This document shows positions 12,123 through 19,024 of a DNA stretch of 19,024 bases, one piece after another. The stretch lies in the NCBI GenBank assembly GCA_910585545.1, contig CAJUFN010000028.1, positions 1 to 19,024 of the forward strand, read 5' to 3'. A program made the translations under genes and the position numbers. The notes under the pieces were generated by a model, which had not been told where the DNA came from, ran no database searches, and saw only the letters and a list, made by a program, of their open reading frames with translations. The stretch comes from an uncultured Lachnospiraceae bacterium (lineage in GTDB: Bacteria > Bacillota > Clostridia > Lachnospirales > Lachnospiraceae). Numbering within the stretch: the first letter of the stretch is position 1; each line of letters opens with the position of its first letter.

Positions 12123-13280
12123 ATGTATAAATTAGAGATAGACCCAATCAGCTGTAAAATTTTGAGCTTTTCAAAAGTATTGGAAAGCACAGTTTTGTAC
12201 AAAGAGGATATTTTGATCGAGGATGAGAAAATGTCGCAGATTATGGCAGGGAAAAGATATGTATTTCAAGACGGAGAAATCCGGGAATTGCAAGGGAAGG
12301 CAAAAATGGCTGCTCCGCGAAAGCATGAAACGGAATATGAATATTTCATGCGTTTAATGGTTGATGAAGAACTGGATATGGCGCAGGCAAGATTGGCAGT
12401 AAAGCAAAGAAGGGCAGAAGAAGAGGCAAGGAAAACAGAGGCACAAGAAGCACAAAGAGCCCACGAAGAACAGGTAAAACAATTCTATATCCAAAAGAAC
12501 AGAGAAAATGATGCAAACCGAAATACAAAGTATTACAGTGCAGTCGTGATGGTGATCAAGAATGAAAACCGCTATCTTAGAGAATGGATTGAGTGGCATC
12601 TGGCGCTTGGCTTTGCACATATTTATCTGTATGACAATGGAAGCGTAGAGAAAGTGACGGACGTTATCCATGAGCTTTCAGAAGATATGCAGCAAAAGAT
12701 TACTGTGATTGAGTGGAAGGAAAGTTATGAGAACCTACAAGAAGAAGCGTATAATCATTTTCTGGAGCAGCATAAAAAAGATGTGCGCTGGGGCGTATTT
12801 ATCGATTCCGATGAGTTTGTCAGAATTACGAATGATGTACAGAATGTAAACACCCTTTTAGAAGCCATGGAGGATTATACAGAAGTTTACGGCTCTTTTG
12901 TCGAATATAATGCAAATGGGCAGGAAACATATACAGATGCTCCGGTGAGAGAACGATTTACCAGGACAACGGATGTATGTTCCGCATTGTATCACAAAAA
13001 TTTTATTCAGGTAAACCACATTGATAACTTCAAACGTCATTATGCCAATTACAATCCGAAAAAGTATTTTGTATTCCGCAATGAGGAAGACAACAAGAAT
13101 ATGTTTGTCATTGACCATTATTATACAAAGAGTTGGGAAGAATGGCAGCAGAAAATAAAGCGTGGTTCTTCTGATCCGGGTTACCGCAAACAGTTAAAAG
13201 AGTTCTTCGTATATAATCCGGATATGAAATATTTGGATCGTGGTGAAGACGTGGTGCAAGGTTATGAAGATCATGAATAA
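12123..13280 (+). CDS. Tail-type N-terminus fused to GT92-like glycosyltransferase
   Basis: 385 aa, AAAGGAGAG before the ATG. Residues 1-60 (MYKLEIDPISCKILSFSKVL; RYVFQDGEIREL) resemble small phage tail accessory domains. Residues about 80-130 are a charged, Ala/Glu/Lys-rich probable coiled coil. From about 138 the protein is a GT-A glycosyltransferase of the GT92 / Glyco_tranf_2_4 kind: AVVMVIKNENRYLREWIEWH (140-159), then YLYDNGS, the metal-binding DSD (228-230) in WGVFIDSDEF, and HYYTKSWEEW (332-341). It should transfer a sugar from a nucleotide donor in the cytoplasm. Being between fibre and holin, its acceptor may be the fibre or hub, or the producer's own surface. The fusion and its setting are seen; the substrate is not. 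No membrane segment is present. Confidence 0.85.
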   Translation: MYKLEIDPISCKILSFSKVLESTVLYKEDILIEDEKMSQIMAGKRYVFQDGEIRELQGKAKMAAPRKHETEYEYFMRLMVDEELDMAQARLAVKQRRAEEEARKTEAQEAQRAHEEQVKQFYIQKNRENDANRNTKYYSAVVMVIKNENRYLREWIEWHLALGFAHIYLYDNGSVEKVTDVIHELSEDMQQKITVIEWKESYENLQEEAYNHFLEQHKKDVRWGVFIDSDEFVRITNDVQNVNTLLEAMEDYTEVYGSFVEYNANGQETYTDAPVRERFTRTTDVCSALYHKNFIQVNHIDNFKRHYANYNPKKYFVFRNEEDNKNMFVIDHYYTKSWEEWQQKIKRGSSDPGYRKQLKEFFVYNPDMKYLDRGEDVVQGYEDHE

Positions 13281-13749
13281 TATAGAAGTGTTTGTCGATC
13301 GATACAATATGCTTATGGGAACAGTGATTGCAATTTTATCTTATGTGCTAGGCGAACACTGGTTTTTGTTTGTAGCCTTCCTGGGATTGAATGTGTTGGA
13401 CTGGCTGACCGGATGGATGAAAAGCAGGATGACCGGAAGAGAAAATTCGGCAAAGGGCTGGATGGGCGTGATGAAAAAATTGGGATACTGGATTATGATC
13501 CTATCCGCATTTGGTATCGGTGCAGTATTTATCGAGATTGGAGAAATTATCGGAATAGAACTTGGGGTGACCACGATGCTTGGATGGTTTGTGCTGGCGT
13601 CCCTAAGCATCAATGAGATACGTTCGGTTCTGGAGAATTTTGTAGAGGCAGGCTTTAGCGTGCCATATGTTTTGATAAAGGGACTGGAAGTGGCAGACAG
13701 GGCAGTGAACAAGGAAGGAGAGGGTGACGATGGCATACAAAGTCATTGA
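13273..13749 (+). CDS. Holin (phage holin family 4 / toxin secretion holin type)
   Basis: 158 aa from the ATG at 13273, with AAGG about 11 bases upstream; in-frame GTG codons at 13240 and 13243 and an ATG at 13264 are possible but worse placed. It overlaps the glycosyltransferase end by eight bases. Membrane segments are visible at about residues 13-45 (MGTVIAILSYVLG, WFLFVAFLGLNVLDWLTGW), 70-90 (LGYWIMILSAFGIGAVFIEI) and 100-115 (VTTMLGWFVLASLSI). LDWLTGW and the amphipathic ending (VLIKGLEVADRAV) are typical of this Gram-positive holin family. It would open the cytoplasmic membrane to let the endolysin through and release particles. It overlaps the endolysin gene, forming the usual lysis cassette. 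Confidence 0.9.
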   Translation: MNNIEVFVDRYNMLMGTVIAILSYVLGEHWFLFVAFLGLNVLDWLTGWMKSRMTGRENSAKGWMGVMKKLGYWIMILSAFGIGAVFIEIGEIIGIELGVTTMLGWFVLASLSINEIRSVLENFVEAGFSVPYVLIKGLEVADRAVNKEGEGDDGIQSH

Positions 13750-14509
13750 TGTGAGTTATCATAACGGGATCATTGACTGGAATAAAGTCAAAGAAGACGG
13801 TGTTGACGGAGCAATCATCCGGTGTGGTTATGGAGATAATATCGCTGCGCAGGATGATAAGCAGTGGAAGCGAAATGCGGATGAATGCACGAGACTGGGG
13901 ATTCCATTCGGGGTATATCTGTATTCTTATGCGAAAAGCAGCGCCCAGGCAAGAAGCGAGGCGGAGCATGTGCTCCGTCTCATAAAAGGATATCGGTTAT
14001 CTTATCCGGTATATTATGATTTGGAAGAGGCAGGATGCGAGGCATATGCGGTACAAAATGCAATTATTTTTGGGGACATAATCGAACAGGCTGGCTACTG
14101 GTGCGGCATTTATGCAAATAATCATTGGTTTAACAGTGTGATAAAGGACAAGCTGGATCGTTTTACAAAATGGATCGCAAGATACAGTTCAAATAAGCCG
14201 GATAAAGCATGCGATATGTGGCAGTATACTTCAAGCGGACGCGTAGATGGGGTGTCGGGAGGCGTAGATATCAATGAATGCTACCGTGATTTCCCGAAAG
14301 AAACAGGCAGCATTCCTGGGATAAATAATCATCCGGCGCAGAAGAAAAATGATGTGCAGGAATTCCTGGTATATATTGCATCTGCGGATGTACATAAGCT
14401 TGCCAGCGAAGTCATGGCAGGAAAATACGGAGACGGAGTAGTACGAAAAGTTGTACTGGGGAACCGCTATGAAGAGGTACAGGCGGTGGTAAACCGTATG
14501 AACAAATAA
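13730..14509 (+). CDS. Endolysin: GH25 muramidase with CW_7 cell-wall-binding domain
   Basis: 259 aa. The ATG at 13730 lies nine bases after GGAG; the in-frame GTG at 13724 is less well spaced. The catalytic domain covers about residues 1-195: IDVSYHNG (6-13, with D7), IDW (15-17), and the active-site strand YYDLEE with D97 and E99, followed by GIYANNHW, KWIARYSS and MWQYTSSG as in other GH25 lysozymes. After a linker comes one C-terminal repeat of the Cpl-7 (CW_7) type: LASEVMAGKYGDGVVRK and a closing VQAVVNRMN. It cuts the glycan strand of peptidoglycan. There is no signal peptide, so it depends on the holin for export. It is the last gene of the tail operon and overlaps the holin gene by 20 bases. 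Confidence 0.93.
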   Translation: MAYKVIDVSYHNGIIDWNKVKEDGVDGAIIRCGYGDNIAAQDDKQWKRNADECTRLGIPFGVYLYSYAKSSAQARSEAEHVLRLIKGYRLSYPVYYDLEEAGCEAYAVQNAIIFGDIIEQAGYWCGIYANNHWFNSVIKDKLDRFTKWIARYSSNKPDKACDMWQYTSSGRVDGVSGGVDINECYRDFPKETGSIPGINNHPAQKKNDVQEFLVYIASADVHKLASEVMAGKYGDGVVRKVVLGNRYEEVQAVVNRMNK

Positions 14510-14652
14510 TAAGTACAAGTGATTCTATATAAAAGCATCCGTAAATAGTGTATAATCGATGTCAGGGAAATGACAAATAGACACAGAACGAACATATTTT
14601 TTTGTTAAAATAGGGTAAAATCGGAAAGTATGTAAGATAGGAGCAGATATTT
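14510..14652 (+). promoter_or_regulatory. Gap between endolysin and two-component system
   Basis: 143 bases at the right border of the tail locus. TATAAT at 14551-14556 and TAAAAT at 14616-14621 are possible -10 elements for the response regulator, but neither has a good -35. No hairpin with a T-run follows the endolysin, so read-through from the tail operon into the regulator gene is possible. No tRNA or repeat that would mark an attachment site was found. Confidence 0.3.
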
Positions 14653-15333
14653 ATGGAGAAATTAAAGATCTTAGTTGTGGATGACGAAAGCAGGATGCGA
14701 AAGCTTGTGAGAGATTTTCTTGAGCGAGAGGGATTTTGCGTTCTGGAAGCAGAAAATGGACTGGAAGCGGTGGATAGATTTTATGAAGAAAAAGATATTG
14801 CGTTGATTATATTGGATGTGATGATGCCGAAGATGGATGGATGGGGAGTATGTCGTGAGATTCGTAAGGAATCGAAAGTACCGATCATCATGCTGACGGC
14901 GCGGGGAGATGAGCGGGATGAGCTGCAAGGCTTTGAACTTGGTGTGGACGAGTATATTGCAAAACCATTCAGTCCGAAGATTTTGGTAGCGCGTGTGGGG
15001 GCGATCCTTCGCAGAACGAATGCGCTGCAGGCAGAGGAGATCGTCGATGCGGGAGGCATCCTTGTGGATAAAGCAGGGCATGAGGTAAAGATTGAAGGAA
15101 AAAATATCGAGCTGAGTTTTAAGGAATTCGAGCTTTTGCTTTATTTCGTGGAGAATCAGGGGATTGCACTTTCCAGGGAAAAGATTCTGAATCATGTGTG
15201 GAATTATGATTATTTTGGAGATGCAAGAACGATTGATACGCATGTCAAGAAACTGCGCAGCAAATTAGGAGAGAAAGGCAATTACATTAAAACCATCTGG
15301 GGAATGGGTTATAAATTCGAGGTAGAGGCATGA
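14653..15333 (+). CDS. OmpR/PhoB-family response regulator
   Basis: 226 aa, AGGAG before the ATG. Receiver domain at residues 1-118: acidic pocket D10-D11, phosphoacceptor D55 in LDVMMPKMDG, T/A region MLTARGD and K104 in IAKPFSP. Winged-helix DNA-binding domain at about 128-224, ending in TIDTHVKKLRSKLGEKGNYI and TIWGMGYKFE. It takes phosphate from the histidine kinase encoded by the next gene, whose ATG overlaps its stop (ATGA), and then binds target promoters. The regulon cannot be told from the window. It is a host-type gene and the first clear one right of the tail locus. Confidence 0.95.
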   Translation: MEKLKILVVDDESRMRKLVRDFLEREGFCVLEAENGLEAVDRFYEEKDIALIILDVMMPKMDGWGVCREIRKESKVPIIMLTARGDERDELQGFELGVDEYIAKPFSPKILVARVGAILRRTNALQAEEIVDAGGILVDKAGHEVKIEGKNIELSFKEFELLLYFVENQGIALSREKILNHVWNYDYFGDARTIDTHVKKLRSKLGEKGNYIKTIWGMGYKFEVEA

Positions 15334-16799
15334 AACATTCGATTAGAAAATTAATGCTGGTTTCGTTTACCGGACTGATTTTTGTCATGCTGATTTCCAT
15401 TTTCTGCATTAACAGTTGGTTTTTGGAACAATATTACATTGCCAATAAGCAGCCGGCGCTTAGAGAAGTGTATGACGTGCTGGAAGAGGCAGTGGAAGAG
15501 GATGTACTGACGGCAGAAGGGACCAGAAATACATTGCGAGGCATGATGGAGCGGGGAAATATTCGCTTTTGTGTGTTTGAGAGAAGGAATATGGATATGG
15601 CGCTTGCATCAGCCAGCCAGGACGTGGAGATTCTAAGCCGGCAGCTGCTTGGATATCTGCTGGAGCGCAACACAAACACGGATATTCTTGAGGAGGCACA
15701 GGAGTACAAGATTTCAAAAGGCGTCGATATGCAAACGGGTTCGGAATATATAGAGATGTGGGGAGATTTGCCCAACTCTTATATTTTTATCATACGAAGT
15801 CCGCTGGAAAGTATTCGGGAAAGCGTTGTGATCTCGAACAAATTCCTTGCCTATATTGGTGTGGGAATTATATTGGTAGCTATCTTATTTGTCTGGTATT
15901 TCTCGAAGAAAATCACAGATCCGATTCTGGAGCTTGCAGGAATATCGCAACGTATGGCGAACCTTGATTTTGACACGAAGTATACGAGGGGAGAGCAAAA
16001 CGAGATCGGAATCTTAGGCGATAGTTTTAACCGGATGTCGGAAGAATTAGAGCGGACAATATCGGAGCTTAAGAGCGCAAATAATGAATTGAAAAGGGAC
16101 ATCGCACAAAAGGAAAAGATGGAAGAGATGCGCACGGAATTCCTCGGGAATGTGTCTCATGAACTGAAAACGCCGCTTGCGCTGATCCAGGGATATGCAG
16201 AAGGTTTGAAAGAAGGCATTTCGGATGACGCGCAAAGCCGGGAATTTTATTGTGACGTTATCATGGACGAAGCGGGCAAGATGAATCAGATGGTAAAGAA
16301 TCTTATGACGTTGAATCAGCTTGAATTCGGCGATAAGGATGTACAGTTTGAGCGCTTTAATCTGACGGAGCTTGTGCAGGGGGTCATTCAAAGCTGTGAT
16401 ATTTTGATTCAGCAAAAGGAAGTACAGATTCAGTATCTTGCAGGTGAAAAAGTCTACGCCTGGGCAGACGAGTTCAAGGTGGAGCAGGTGGTGCGTAATT
16501 ATTTGAGCAACGCGTTGAACCATGTGGATGGAGAACGGATCATCGAAGTAAAGATTGTGGAAGAAGAAGGCCTTGCAAGGGTGAGTGTATTTAACACAGG
16601 AACGCCGATACCGGAGGGTGATGTCGAGCATATCTGGGAGAAATTTTACAAGGTGGACAAGGCAAGAACGAGAGAATATGGCGGAAATGGGATTGGTCTT
16701 TCCATTGTGCGCGCGATCATGGAGTCTTTCCATCAGGAATATGGCGTGCATAATTATGATAATGGAGTTGAATTCTACTTTACACTTGATGTAAAATAG
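15330..16799 (+). CDS. Membrane sensor histidine kinase
   Basis: 489 aa, partner of the response regulator. First membrane segment at about residues 9-31 (LMLVSFTGLIFVMLISIFCI), an extracytoplasmic sensor domain of about 140 residues, second segment near 172-190 (YIGVGIILVAILFVWYFS), a HAMP linker (KKITDPILELAGISQRMA), and a HisKA domain with the phosphoacceptor H277 in NVSHELKTPLALIQGYAEGL. The ATPase domain has an N-box (RNYLSNALNH), an N1-type region FNTGTPIP in place of the usual DNGxGI (a common variant in VanS-like kinases), an F-box IWEKFYK and the G2 box GGNGIGLSIV. The sensed signal is unknown. The order regulator then kinase with overlapping codons is standard. Confidence 0.95.
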   Translation: MKHSIRKLMLVSFTGLIFVMLISIFCINSWFLEQYYIANKQPALREVYDVLEEAVEEDVLTAEGTRNTLRGMMERGNIRFCVFERRNMDMALASASQDVEILSRQLLGYLLERNTNTDILEEAQEYKISKGVDMQTGSEYIEMWGDLPNSYIFIIRSPLESIRESVVISNKFLAYIGVGIILVAILFVWYFSKKITDPILELAGISQRMANLDFDTKYTRGEQNEIGILGDSFNRMSEELERTISELKSANNELKRDIAQKEKMEEMRTEFLGNVSHELKTPLALIQGYAEGLKEGISDDAQSREFYCDVIMDEAGKMNQMVKNLMTLNQLEFGDKDVQFERFNLTELVQGVIQSCDILIQQKEVQIQYLAGEKVYAWADEFKVEQVVRNYLSNALNHVDGERIIEVKIVEEEGLARVSVFNTGTPIPEGDVEHIWEKFYKVDKARTREYGGNGIGLSIVRAIMESFHQEYGVHNYDNGVEFYFTLDVK

Positions 16800-16855
16800 A
16801 ACAGACGAGTTTTTATTATAAGTAGAATCAGCTTTTGCGGAAAGGCGGAACGTGA

Positions 16856-17461
16856 ATGATAGCAATAATCGATTATGATGCAGGAAATATAAAAAGCGTA
16901 GAGAAGGCGTTGCTTCTTTTGGGACAGGAAATCGTTGTCACGAAAGACAGGGAGACGATTCTTGGCGCGGATAAAGTGATTCTTCCGGGAGTGGGCGCTT
17001 TTGGAGAAGCGATGGAACATTTGAAGAATTACGGATTGGATAAGGTTATACATGAAGTAGTAGAAAGGCAGATTCCTTTGCTTGGAATCTGTCTTGGTCT
17101 GCAGCTCTTGTTCGAGCGGAGCGAGGAGTGTCCGGGGGTAGGGGGACTTGGTGTTTTGAAAGGAGAAATCGTAAAGATTCCAAAGAAAGAGGGACTTAAA
17201 ATTCCGCATATGGGATGGAATTCCCTTCATCTGCAAAATGGCGGACGTTTATTTGCAGGCATCAAAGAGGAATCCTATGTGTATTTTGTACATTCTTATT
17301 ATCTTAAGGCGGCAGATGAAAGAATCGTAAAGGCAGTGACGGATTACAGTGTGAATATTCATGCTGCAGTAGAGCAAGGTCAGGTGTTTGCGTGTCAGTT
17401 CCATCCGGAAAAAAGCAGCAGCATAGGTCTTGCGATTCTTAAGAATTTTGTGGAAATGTAG
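16856..17461 (+). CDS. hisH: Imidazole glycerol phosphate synthase, glutaminase subunit HisH
   Basis: 201 aa, the normal length for this class I glutamine amidotransferase. It releases ammonia from glutamine and channels it to HisF for the fifth step of histidine synthesis. Visible features are the N-terminal IIDYDAGNIKSV, the nucleophile C79 in GICLGLQLLFE, the oxyanion-strand region near LPGVGAFGEA, and the H183/E185 pair in QFHPEKS that completes the triad. The ATG at 16856 follows a weak AAAGGCGGA site. It is 56 bases after the kinase gene, a gap in which nothing else is seen, and 11 bases before hisF. Confidence 0.97.
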   Translation: MIAIIDYDAGNIKSVEKALLLLGQEIVVTKDRETILGADKVILPGVGAFGEAMEHLKNYGLDKVIHEVVERQIPLLGICLGLQLLFERSEECPGVGGLGVLKGEIVKIPKKEGLKIPHMGWNSLHLQNGGRLFAGIKEESYVYFVHSYYLKAADERIVKAVTDYSVNIHAAVEQGQVFACQFHPEKSSSIGLAILKNFVEM

Positions 17462-17472
17462 GAGGGTGTGCG

Positions 17473-18234
17473 ATGTTTACAAAAAGAATTATTCCTTGTC
17501 TGGATGTACATAACGGGCGTGTTGTAAAAGGCGTGAATTTCGTGGATTTAAAGGATGCCGGAGATCCGGTGGAGATTGCTAAGGCATATGACAAGGCGGG
17601 GGCAGATGAGCTTGTGTTTTTGGATATTACGGCATCCTCCGATGCGCGTAATACGGTTGTGGATATGGTGCGAAAGGTTGCCGAGAATGTATTTATCCCA
17701 TTTACGGTTGGCGGCGGAATCCGTACTGTGGAAGATTTTAAGATGCTGCTTCGGGAAGGAGCGGATAAGATTTCCATTAATTCTTCTGCAATTAATACGC
17801 CGGAACTTATCACGCAGGCGGCAGAAAAGTTCGGAAGCCAGTGTGTAGTTGTGGCGATTGATGCGAGAAAGCGTGCAGATGGAAGCGGATGGAATATATA
17901 TAAAAACGGCGGACGGATCGATGTTGGCATTGATGCTGTGGAATGGGCAAAGAGAGTCGAAGCGTTAGGAGCCGGAGAAATCCTTCTTACAAGTATGGAT
18001 GGAGATGGTACGAAAGCAGGCTATGACATCGAGCTTACAAAAGCGATTGCCCAAAGTGTGGAGATTCCGGTAATTGCCTCGGGAGGTGCAGGAACCTTAG
18101 AACATTTTAAAGAAGCACTGACGGATGCCAAGGCAGACGCGGCGTTGGCGGCTTCACTTTTTCATTACAAAGAATTAGAGATTAAAGAAGTAAAAGAATA
18201 CTTAAAGGAGCAGGGCGTACCAGTACGCTTATAA
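17473..18234 (+). CDS. hisF: Imidazole glycerol phosphate synthase, cyclase subunit HisF
   Basis: 253 aa, full length. A (beta/alpha)8 barrel that uses ammonia from HisH to turn PRFAR into imidazole glycerol phosphate and AICAR. Catalytic aspartates D11 (IPCLDVHNGRVVKG) and D130 (VVVAIDARK) are present, as are the phosphate-binding motifs VGGGIRT and ASGGAGT and the start MFTKRIIPCLD. GGAGGGTG precedes the ATG. It forms a two-gene unit with hisH. No other his genes are in the window, so the remainder of the pathway must be encoded elsewhere. Confidence 0.98.
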   Translation: MFTKRIIPCLDVHNGRVVKGVNFVDLKDAGDPVEIAKAYDKAGADELVFLDITASSDARNTVVDMVRKVAENVFIPFTVGGGIRTVEDFKMLLREGADKISINSSAINTPELITQAAEKFGSQCVVVAIDARKRADGSGWNIYKNGGRIDVGIDAVEWAKRVEALGAGEILLTSMDGDGTKAGYDIELTKAIAQSVEIPVIASGGAGTLEHFKEALTDAKADAALAASLFHYKELEIKEVKEYLKEQGVPVRL

Positions 18235-18240
18235 AAGGAC

Positions 18241-18909
18241 ATGGGAGCGATTAGCAATGATTGGCAGGAGGCTTTAAAAGAAGAGTTTCGCAAGCCGTAT
18301 TACAGAAAATTATATGACACAGTGAGACAGGAATATAGCACGAGAAGAATTTTTCCGCCGTCGGATGATATTTTTAATGCGTTTCATTTGACGCCGTTAA
18401 AAGATGTAAAAGTAGTGATTTTAGGACAGGATCCGTATCATGGAGAAGGGCAGGCGCATGGACTTTGTTTTTCGGTAAAACCGGAAGTGGAGATTCCGCC
18501 GTCTCTTGTGAATATTTATAAGGAATTGCATGATGATCTAGGATGTGAGATTCCAAACCACGGATATCTGACAAAATGGGCAAAGCAGGGTGTACTGCTT
18601 CTGAATACGGTGCTGACGGTGCGGGCGCATCAGGCGAATTCACACAGAGGAATTGGCTGGGAAGAATTTACGGATGCAGCCATCCGCATATTGGATGTGC
18701 AGGAGAGGCCAATCGTATTTATTTTATGGGGAAGACCGGCACAGATGAAAAAAAGCATGTTGCATAATCCGCAGCATCTTGTTTTAGAGGCGCCGCATCC
18801 AAGTCCGCTTTCGGCGTATCGCGGATTTTTCGGAAGCAGGCCATTTAGCCAGACGAATCGTTTTCTGGAAGAACATGGGATAGAACCGATAGACTGGCAG
18901 ATTGTATAA
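18241..18909 (+). CDS. ung: Uracil-DNA glycosylase (family 1)
   Basis: 222 aa, typical length. It removes uracil from DNA in the first step of base excision repair, in the cytoplasm. The water-activating motif GQDPYHGEGQAHGLCFSV contains the catalytic aspartate, and the minor-groove loop HPSPLSAYRGFFGSRPFSQTN holds the second catalytic histidine; NTVLTVRAHQANSH and FILWGR are also family motifs. AAAGGA overlaps the hisF stop region and the ATG is six bases after that stop, so it is probably in the same transcript as hisHF. A strong terminator follows. Confidence 0.98.
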   Translation: MGAISNDWQEALKEEFRKPYYRKLYDTVRQEYSTRRIFPPSDDIFNAFHLTPLKDVKVVILGQDPYHGEGQAHGLCFSVKPEVEIPPSLVNIYKELHDDLGCEIPNHGYLTKWAKQGVLLLNTVLTVRAHQANSHRGIGWEEFTDAAIRILDVQERPIVFILWGRPAQMKKSMLHNPQHLVLEAPHPSPLSAYRGFFGSRPFSQTNRFLEEHGIEPIDWQIV

Positions 18910-18925
18910 AGACGAGGCGTTCAAG

Positions 18926-18949
18926 GCAACAGTTAAACTGTTGCTTTTT
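18926..18949 (+). terminator. Intrinsic terminator after ung
   Basis: GCAACAG (18926-18932), loop TTAAA, CTGTTGC (18938-18944), then five T. The stem is perfect and sits 17 bases past the ung stop codon, closing the hisH-hisF-ung unit. The remaining 75 bases to the window end show no gene. Confidence 0.85.
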
Positions 18950-19024
18950 ACGTTCAAAACAGTTGTAAAACTTGAGTTTCCGCAAACTGTAATTCCAAAA
19001 TGAATATAATCTCCCAAAGTACCA

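Larger units (their letters stand above)
108..14509 (+). mobile_element. Capsid-less phage-tail locus (F-type tailocin-like)
   Basis: A contiguous prophage-type unit: divergent repressor/ImmA-like pair, late regulator, tail terminator, tail tube, G/GT chaperones, tape measure, distal tail, hub/spike, fibre, holin and endolysin. In a complete siphophage the terminase, portal, protease, capsid and connector genes lie upstream of the tail terminator. Here the tail terminator follows the regulator and a Com-like gene directly, so the head module is absent from the operon. No integrase or replication gene is visible, no sheath or contractile baseplate gene is present, and no frame is broken. This matches the plan of non-contractile tailocins such as Listeria monocin. 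The left limit is uncertain because the window starts 107 bases before the first gene; an integrase further left cannot be excluded. Confidence 0.75.

Noticed and set aside
14510..14652. Right-hand attachment site or tRNA next to the endolysin.
   Set aside because: No tRNA-like cloverleaf and no repeat shared with the left end of the window was found.
18950..19024. Small inverted repeat AGTTT-CCGC-AAACT near the window end, considered as a second terminator or regulatory hairpin.
   Set aside because: Five base pairs only, no T-run, and the neighbouring gene is outside the window.

Overview
The window looks like the chromosome of a low-to-mid GC Firmicute, most likely a gut clostridium of the Lachnospiraceae type. 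The grounds are the strong GGAGG-type ribosome binding sites, the codon usage, the style of the prophage-derived proteins, and the ordinary chromosomal genes at the right end (an OmpR-type two-component system, hisH, hisF, ung). The species assignment is an inference; no marker gene is present.

Positions 108-14509 form one prophage-derived unit. A leftward regulatory pair (a short XRE repressor overlapping an ImmA/IrrE-like protein) faces a rightward operon across a 185-bp switch region. That region holds a good promoter (TTGACA-N17-TAAAAT) and three copies of an operator-like motif. The operon runs: ArpU/RinA-like regulator, Com-like zinc finger, tail terminator, tail tube, tail assembly chaperones G and G-T (with a classic -1 frameshift site), zinc-ribbon gene pair A, a short tape measure, zinc-ribbon gene pair B, a DUF6711/distal-tail-like protein, a 976-aa tail hub/spike carrying a CUB-like domain, two small proteins, a fibre/tropism protein, a tail-type protein fused to a GT92-like glycosyltransferase, a holin and a GH25-CW_7 endolysin. 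There is no terminase, portal, protease, capsid, connector, integrase or replication gene, and no contractile sheath. Every gene that is present is intact. The simplest reading is a capsid-less, non-contractile (F-type) tailocin-like particle system comparable in plan to Listeria monocin. A head-deleted prophage is the alternative.

The most unusual content is the set of four small zinc-ribbon genes that bracket the tape measure gene as two tandem pairs. In each pair the N- and C-terminal zinc ribbons are almost identical between copies, while the middle has diverged. Each pair has its own extended -10 promoter and ends in a near-identical intrinsic terminator, inside an operon that would otherwise be read straight through. 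They look like moron cargo undergoing diversification; their function is unknown.

Positions 14653-18949 are host genes: a response regulator and histidine kinase with overlapping stop and start codons, the two subunits of imidazole glycerol phosphate synthase, and uracil-DNA glycosylase followed by a strong terminator. No tRNA, rRNA, CRISPR array or insertion sequence was seen, and no stretch longer than 300 bases lacks a gene.
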